Positions 9,700 through 11,795 of a DNA stretch of 11,795 nucleotides are shown in pieces. Under the pieces are notes generated by a model that had not been told where the DNA came from, did not search any database, and worked only from the letters and a program-made list of their open reading frames with translations. Position numbers and translations under genes: made by a program. Every line of letters starts with the position of its first letter. Position 1 is the stretch's first letter. The DNA is taken from NCBI GenBank assembly GCA_947627585.1, contig CANQWP010000019.1:1-11795 (forward strand), read 5' to 3'. The DNA comes from an uncultured Clostridia bacterium. GTDB lineage: Bacteria > Bacillota > Clostridia > Christensenellales > UBA1242.

Positions 9700-10287
9700 A
9701 TGAATTTTTTAAAAAATTTGCTTTTATATATCAGTGCCTTTGTGCCAATGTATGTTTTGGTGTTTGTCAAACTGATTGTGGAGATTGTCAATCACAATCT
9801 CACTTTCAACGTGCTGAACACTCTTAACTTTGTCACGCTTCTTTTGTTGATTGTTGCGGGCGTGGGCGGGCTTTTTTGGAATGTCAAATTCTCAACCGAC
9901 AAATCGGTGAAAATCCAAATTATTTCAAAGCAAAACATCACAGACAAGCACTTTTTGGGCTATTTTTCGCTTTTTGTCTTTTTTGCCATTCCGCTTGATC
10001 TTTCGCTTGTCAGCGCATATTGCGTCTATGTCTTGGTGCTTGTCATGATTGGAATTGTGTATATCAACAACTCGCTCTATTACATCAATCCGCTTCTCAA
10101 TATTTTGGGATATAACTTCTATGACATCGAATATCGGGTCGAGGGTGAGGAAGAGACCAAGAGCGCCAAGTTTTTCTTTCGTGGAAACTTGAAAACGGGT
10201 CAGTCATATTGGGCGAATGTGAAAAATCAACATTTTTGCTTCATCGACAAAAACAAGTCTCAGAAAGAAAGATCAAACGCAGATTGA
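9700..10287 (+). CDS. Four-helix membrane protein, KwaA-like (possible orphan Kiwa defence subunit)
   Basis: The 195-residue protein has four predicted membrane segments at about 6-28, 42-62, 86-101 and 104-123, then a soluble, charged C-terminal tail of about 70 residues, probably cytoplasmic. The stretch YINPLLNILGYNFYDIE (about 128-144) directly after the last helix, with the overall size and topology, resembles my recollection of KwaA, the membrane subunit of the Kiwa anti-phage system, which acts with the DUF4868 protein KwaB. This is recognition by pattern, not by search. No KwaB follows: the next gene is unrelated and separated by a terminator-like hairpin and its own promoter. So this is either an orphan KwaA relative or a membrane protein of another job. 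ATG 9700 is the first start after an in-frame TAA at 9655. The ribosome site is weak (GGA 11 nt upstream), suggesting low or controlled expression. TGA stop. Confidence 0.75.
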   Translation: MNFLKNLLLYISAFVPMYVLVFVKLIVEIVNHNLTFNVLNTLNFVTLLLLIVAGVGGLFWNVKFSTDKSVKIQIISKQNITDKHFLGYFSLFVFFAIPLDLSLVSAYCVYVLVLVMIGIVYINNSLYYINPLLNILGYNFYDIEYRVEGEEETKSAKFFFRGNLKTGQSYWANVKNQHFCFIDKNKSQKERSNAD

Positions 10288-10308
10288 GCCATTTTGACAA
10301 AAATACAT

Positions 10309-10338
10309 GCAAAAATGCGGCTTTTTTGCGCGTTTTTT
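10309..10338 (+). terminator. Probable intrinsic terminator after the membrane protein gene
   Basis: GCAAAAA (10309-10315) pairs with TTTTTGC (10323-10329) around a 7-nt loop, and GCG plus a run of six T follows. It begins 21 nt after the TGA stop. The stem is A/U-rich, so strength is uncertain, but the position fits. Confidence 0.5.
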
Positions 10339-10398
10339 GATTTTTCTTGATTTTCTTTTCGAGGACAAATGCTCAACAAAACTTTTTTGCACAAGCTC

Positions 10399-10428
10399 TT
10401 GACTTCTGACGGCAAAATGGAGTATAAT
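10399..10428 (+). promoter_or_regulatory. Strong vegetative promoter of the 209-aa protein gene
   Basis: TTGACT (10399-10404) and a perfect TATAAT (10423-10428) are 18 nt apart. The start of transcription should be near 10435, giving a leader of about 68 nt. Confidence 0.8.
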
Positions 10429-10454
10429 CAACGCGGTTTTGCCTTGAAACAAGA

Positions 10455-10471
10455 AACAACAAAAAGTTGTT
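10455..10471 (+). other. Small hairpin in the 5' leader of the 209-aa protein gene
   Basis: AACAAC pairs with GTTGTT around an AAAAA loop, about 20 nt after the expected transcription start. No terminator T-run follows. It may protect the mRNA 5' end; a regulatory role is not shown. Confidence 0.35.
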
Positions 10472-10492
10472 GGGAATATTATAGTTTTATGT

Positions 10493-10497
10493 GGGAG
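10493..10497 (+). promoter_or_regulatory. Ribosome binding site that sets the start at 10503
   Basis: GGGAG lies 5 nt before ATG 10503. It overlaps an in-frame GTG at 10491, so that GTG belongs to the ribosome site region rather than being the start codon. Confidence 0.6.
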
Positions 10498-10502
10498 AAA
10501 AA

Positions 10503-11132
10503 ATGGGCTTTATGACATTGAACGAGAGTAAAAGCAATTTTGAAAGTCAAATGGAAAACCATTTGGCGGAAATTTGGTTCAAGCAGGTTGAGCCGCTTTA
10601 CAGAAGCATGAAAGAAAATTTTGGGATTGTAAATTTTGTGAGCGACAGGTTTGCTCGCGATTCTTATGACATTGCAAAAAGAATTTCTGAGCAGAAGAAA
10701 GGATATTATAAACTTGCTCGCGATTTAAACTTGCTTTCAACATATGACTTGTCACCAAGAATGCAAGAATATGTTTTTTCAATTTCACAAAAGCTTTTGA
10801 CGCCAGCGCTTAAATATGGCTATGCTGACGAGGCGCTTGAACTTGTGAAAATTTTGAAAAACGAGTCGTTGGTGGGTGATTTTTCCAAACAACCAGGGAC
10901 AGAAGAAATGGTTGAGGATGCAATTGAAAAGGCAGTTGCAATCTATGGTCTCAGGTTTATGAAAGAGGGACAACTATACATCAAAAACATGGCAAGAGAC
11001 TTGATCAACGAGGCTGATGCTGGCAATTTTGGAGCATGCCCAAACTTGACGACAGAGCATCTTAAAGGAATTTTCCTTTCTCCGCACAAAGCTTTGCAAA
11101 GCGCCGGCCAAGCGAAAGAAAAAGCGGAGTGA
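10503..11132 (+). CDS. Soluble, mostly helical protein of unknown function (209 aa)
   Basis: I do not recognise this family. The protein has no signal peptide and no membrane segment, and is rich in Glu, Lys, Leu and Ala with a helix-forming pattern throughout, so it is probably a cytoplasmic all-alpha protein. Two stretches look amphipathic: the region around DIAKRISEQKKGYYKLARDL (about residue 55-75) and the region around KYGYADEALELVKILKNES (about 104-122), the latter resembling a TPR-like helix pair without a clear repeat. A short region near NFGACPNL contains the only cysteine. The end is charged (QAKEKAE). ATG 10503 is chosen over GTG 10491 because GGGAG sits 5 nt before it. The gene has its own near-consensus promoter and appears monocistronic; its transcript may end at the hairpin at 11251-11275. 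A strong promoter next to an rRNA unit suggests high expression. TGA stop. Confidence 0.8.
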   Translation: MGFMTLNESKSNFESQMENHLAEIWFKQVEPLYRSMKENFGIVNFVSDRFARDSYDIAKRISEQKKGYYKLARDLNLLSTYDLSPRMQEYVFSISQKLLTPALKYGYADEALELVKILKNESLVGDFSKQPGTEEMVEDAIEKAVAIYGLRFMKEGQLYIKNMARDLINEADAGNFGACPNLTTEHLKGIFLSPHKALQSAGQAKEKAE

Positions 11133-11142
11133 CCTATATAAT

Positions 11143-11171
11143 TTGTTTTATAAATAATATATTATTATGAT
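11143..11171 (+). promoter_or_regulatory. Candidate upstream promoter, laid out like the 23S promoter
   Basis: TTGTTT (11143-11148) and TATGAT (11166-11171) are 17 nt apart. The distance from the -10 to the downstream GTCGATGA core is 25 nt, against 29 nt in the 23S leader, which supports a shared arrangement. The DNA is A/T-rich, so chance is possible. Confidence 0.4.
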
Positions 11172-11174
11172 ATT

Positions 11175-11196
11175 AGAGAGGCCAAAGAGAGGCCAA
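11175..11196 (+). repeat. Perfect tandem duplication of an 11-mer
   Basis: AGAGAGGCCAA occurs twice head to tail. The two GGCC cores (11180-11183 and 11191-11194) can also pair as a short hairpin with an AAAGAGA loop, matching the position of the GCACC/GGTGC hairpin in the 23S leader. Confidence 0.7.
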
Positions 11197-11275
11197 GTCG
11201 ATGAACCGAACATCATCACAGGCCACAAAGGTGTTTTTGAAACGTTTACGGAAGAGGAAGTCCTCTTCTTTTTTT
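11178..11275 (+). ncRNA. Putative short RNA: diverged copy of the rRNA leader ending at a terminator
   Basis: A transcript from the candidate promoter would run about 98 nt to the terminator. It contains, in order, a GGCC/GGCC hairpin with an AAAG-type loop, the core GTCGATGA followed by CGA (possible hairpin GATG/CATC at 11200-11214), and TGTTTTTGAAAC (11232-11243), which resembles a boxA. The 23S leader at 11497-11560 has the same order: GCACC hairpin with AAAGG loop, GTCGATGA...CGA, then TTCTTTGACAAC. No conserved protein frame, tRNA fold, or SRP or tmRNA motif is visible. Alternatives are a plain 3' UTR of the preceding gene, a regulatory RNA, or an attenuated upstream rRNA promoter. Confidence 0.35.
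11251..11275 (+). terminator. Strong intrinsic terminator
   Basis: GAAGAGG pairs perfectly with CCTCTTC around an AAGT loop, followed directly by seven T. It begins 118 nt after the stop of the 209-aa protein gene and could end that mRNA, the putative short RNA, or both. It separates everything upstream from the 23S promoter. Confidence 0.9.
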
Positions 11276-11285
11276 GATTTTTGCG

Positions 11286-11378
11286 AAAATCTTTGACCAA
11301 AGTTCAAAATTTTTTTATGAAAAGCTCTCAAAAAGTACAAAAATGTCAAGAAAATTTTGGTCAAAAAATGGCGATTTT
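11286..11378. repeat. Spaced inverted repeat between terminator and rRNA promoter
   Basis: AAAATC (11286-11291) plus TTTGACCAAA (11292-11301) are complementary to TTTGGTCAAA (11356-11365) and GATTTT (11373-11378), with a 7-nt bulge on the right side and a 54-nt loop. The rest of 11276-11438 is A/T-rich and shows no gene. Confidence 0.4.
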
Positions 11379-11438
11379 GCGAACACACGGCGGGGCGTCG
11401 AAAGTTTTTGAAAAAATCTCAAAAAATTTTTAAAATTT

Positions 11439-11491
11439 TTAAATTTTTTTTGAAAAAACTGTTGACAAACAAATTTTGATTATGTTAGAAT
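11439..11491 (+). promoter_or_regulatory. rRNA promoter with UP element, driving the 23S gene
   Basis: TTGACA (11462-11467, perfect) and TAGAAT (11486-11491) are 18 nt apart, with TG one base before the -10. Directly upstream, AAATTTTTTTT (11441-11451) and AAA (11455-11457) match the known UP-element pattern AAAWWTWTTTTnnnAAA in the expected register before the -35. Transcription should start near 11498. This is the strongest promoter in the window. Confidence 0.85.
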
Positions 11492-11496
11492 ATGCA

Positions 11497-11543
11497 TGCT
11501 GACGCACCAAAGGGGTGCAGGTCGATGATTCGACAAATCAGCA
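11497..11543 (+). other. Three-helix leader element at the start of the 23S transcript
   Basis: TGCTGA (11497-11502) pairs with TCAGCA (11538-11543), enclosing two hairpins: GCACC/GGTGC with loop AAAGG (11504-11518) and GTCGA/TCGAC with loop TGAT (11521-11534). All 16 pairs are Watson-Crick. It starts at the expected transcription start and ends next to the boxA, the place where rRNA leaders carry boxB-type hairpins. Confidence 0.65.
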
Positions 11544-11545
11544 AA

Positions 11546-11560
11546 AGTTCTTTGACAACT
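11546..11560 (+). promoter_or_regulatory. boxA antitermination element of the rRNA leader
   Basis: AGTTCTTTGACAACT closely matches the boxA known from rRNA leaders (core TTCTTTGAAAA in Gram-positives, TGCTCTTTAACA in E. coli). In RNA this site is bound by NusB with ribosomal protein S10 to build an antitermination complex. Its position about 50 nt into the transcript fits. Confidence 0.7.
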
Positions 11561-11720
11561 ACATATTTATGAAGATTTAAAAGTCAAATATTTACGAGTT
11601 TAAACTTTGTTATCAAAATTTAAATGTAATACGAAAAATATTTGCATACTTTAAAAGTCGAGAAAGAGTTGTTCTTCTTATATGGAAGAGCAAATCGTGA
11701 AAATGCTAAGAAAATCCAAT
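11561..11720 (+). other. Pre-23S leader spacer with processing-type hairpin
   Basis: This A/T-rich stretch between boxA and mature 23S has no tRNA and no reading frame of note. A 9-bp stem with one G-U pair forms at 11669-11677 with 11685-11693 (TTGTTCTTC with GAAGAGCAA), a candidate maturation signal. The 10-mer TTTAAAAGTC occurs at 11576-11585 and again at 11650-11659. The long precursor stem normally closes with sequence beyond the 3' end of 23S, outside this window. Confidence 0.5.
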
Positions 11721-11795
11721 GATAAAGCTACAAAGAGCATATAGGGGATGCCTTGGCACTAGGCGCCGATGAAGGACGTGATAAGCTGCGATAAG
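11721..11795 (+). rRNA. rrl: 23S ribosomal RNA, 5' end (continues past window)
   Basis: The conserved 5' region of 23S rRNA is clear: GGGGATGCCTTGGCACTAGG, then GCCGATGAAGGACGTG and CTGCGATAAG, which line up with E. coli 23S positions about 25-75. Counting back 25 nt from GGATG by that alignment gives a mature 5' end at 11721. The 3' end of 16S (the anti-Shine-Dalgarno CCTCC region) and tRNA-Ile or tRNA-Ala are absent upstream. The preceding gene is protein-coding and ends at 11132, so this 23S is not directly behind a 16S gene. Confidence 0.95.

Noticed and set aside
9540..9827. 95-codon + strand frame with a lysine-rich then phenylalanine/isoleucine-rich product
   Set aside because: The odd composition comes from the A-run and T-run of the intergenic DNA, and the frame overlaps the better membrane protein gene at 9700 in another frame.
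10491..10502. GTG start at 10491 for the 209-aa protein
   Set aside because: The GTG overlaps the GGGAG ribosome site that serves ATG 10503, and no ribosome site lies before it.
10503..11132. The 209-aa protein as the KwaB partner of the KwaA-like gene
   Set aside because: It is shorter than KwaB, shows nothing I recognise of DUF4868, and has its own promoter after a terminator-like hairpin.
11133..11720. A 16S rRNA end or tRNA genes before 23S
   Set aside because: No anti-Shine-Dalgarno end, no T-loop or cloverleaf pattern was found in this stretch.
1..11795. TGA read as tryptophan (Mycoplasma-type code), CRISPR array, insertion sequence
   Set aside because: TGA ends three genes at sensible places and tryptophan is TGG; there are no regularly spaced repeats and no transposase or terminal repeats.

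Overview
The window is an AT-rich bacterial segment with four visible protein genes and the 5' end of a 23S rRNA gene. Stop codons (TAA, TGA, TGA, TGA) and tryptophan written as TGG fit the standard bacterial code. TTGACA/TATAAT-type promoters, a boxA of the TTCTTTGA type, intrinsic terminators with T-runs, and surface proteins held by one C-terminal membrane helix suggest a single-membrane, low-GC bacterium of the Bacillota or a relative, probably uncultured. That placement is inference; the 23S fragment is too short to place it by eye.

Layout. Positions 1-621 (+) hold the C-terminal end of a surface protein with Ig-like modules and a membrane anchor. It converges on a giant gene at 708-9419 (-), which encodes a 2903-residue secreted protein of the same plan: signal peptide, a long series of Ig-like beta modules, one C-terminal transmembrane helix and a short basic tail. 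One symmetric A/T-flanked hairpin between them can terminate both. A 280-base, extremely A/T-skewed intergenic region (9420-9699) carries the giant gene's promoter, a GC-containing hairpin and a terminator-like hairpin. To its right, 9700-10287 (+) encodes a four-helix membrane protein that resembles KwaA of the Kiwa anti-phage system, but no KwaB lies beside it. Next comes a strongly promoted soluble protein of unknown function (10503-11132, +).

The last 660 bases are the most interesting part. A 23S rRNA gene begins near 11721 with no 16S rRNA or tRNA upstream in the window. It has its own full promoter (consensus-like UP element, TTGACA, extended TAGAAT), a compact three-helix leader and a boxA, so it appears to be transcribed separately from 16S. 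About 320 bases upstream lies a second, diverged copy of the same arrangement: promoter-like hexamers, paired hairpins around a shared GTCGATGA core, and a boxA-like stretch. This copy runs straight into a strong intrinsic terminator, so it may make a short RNA of about 100 nt or act as an attenuated upstream rRNA promoter.

The two surface proteins likely act together at the cell envelope. The membrane protein, the unknown soluble protein and the rRNA unit each have their own transcription signals, and nothing shows that they work as one pathway.
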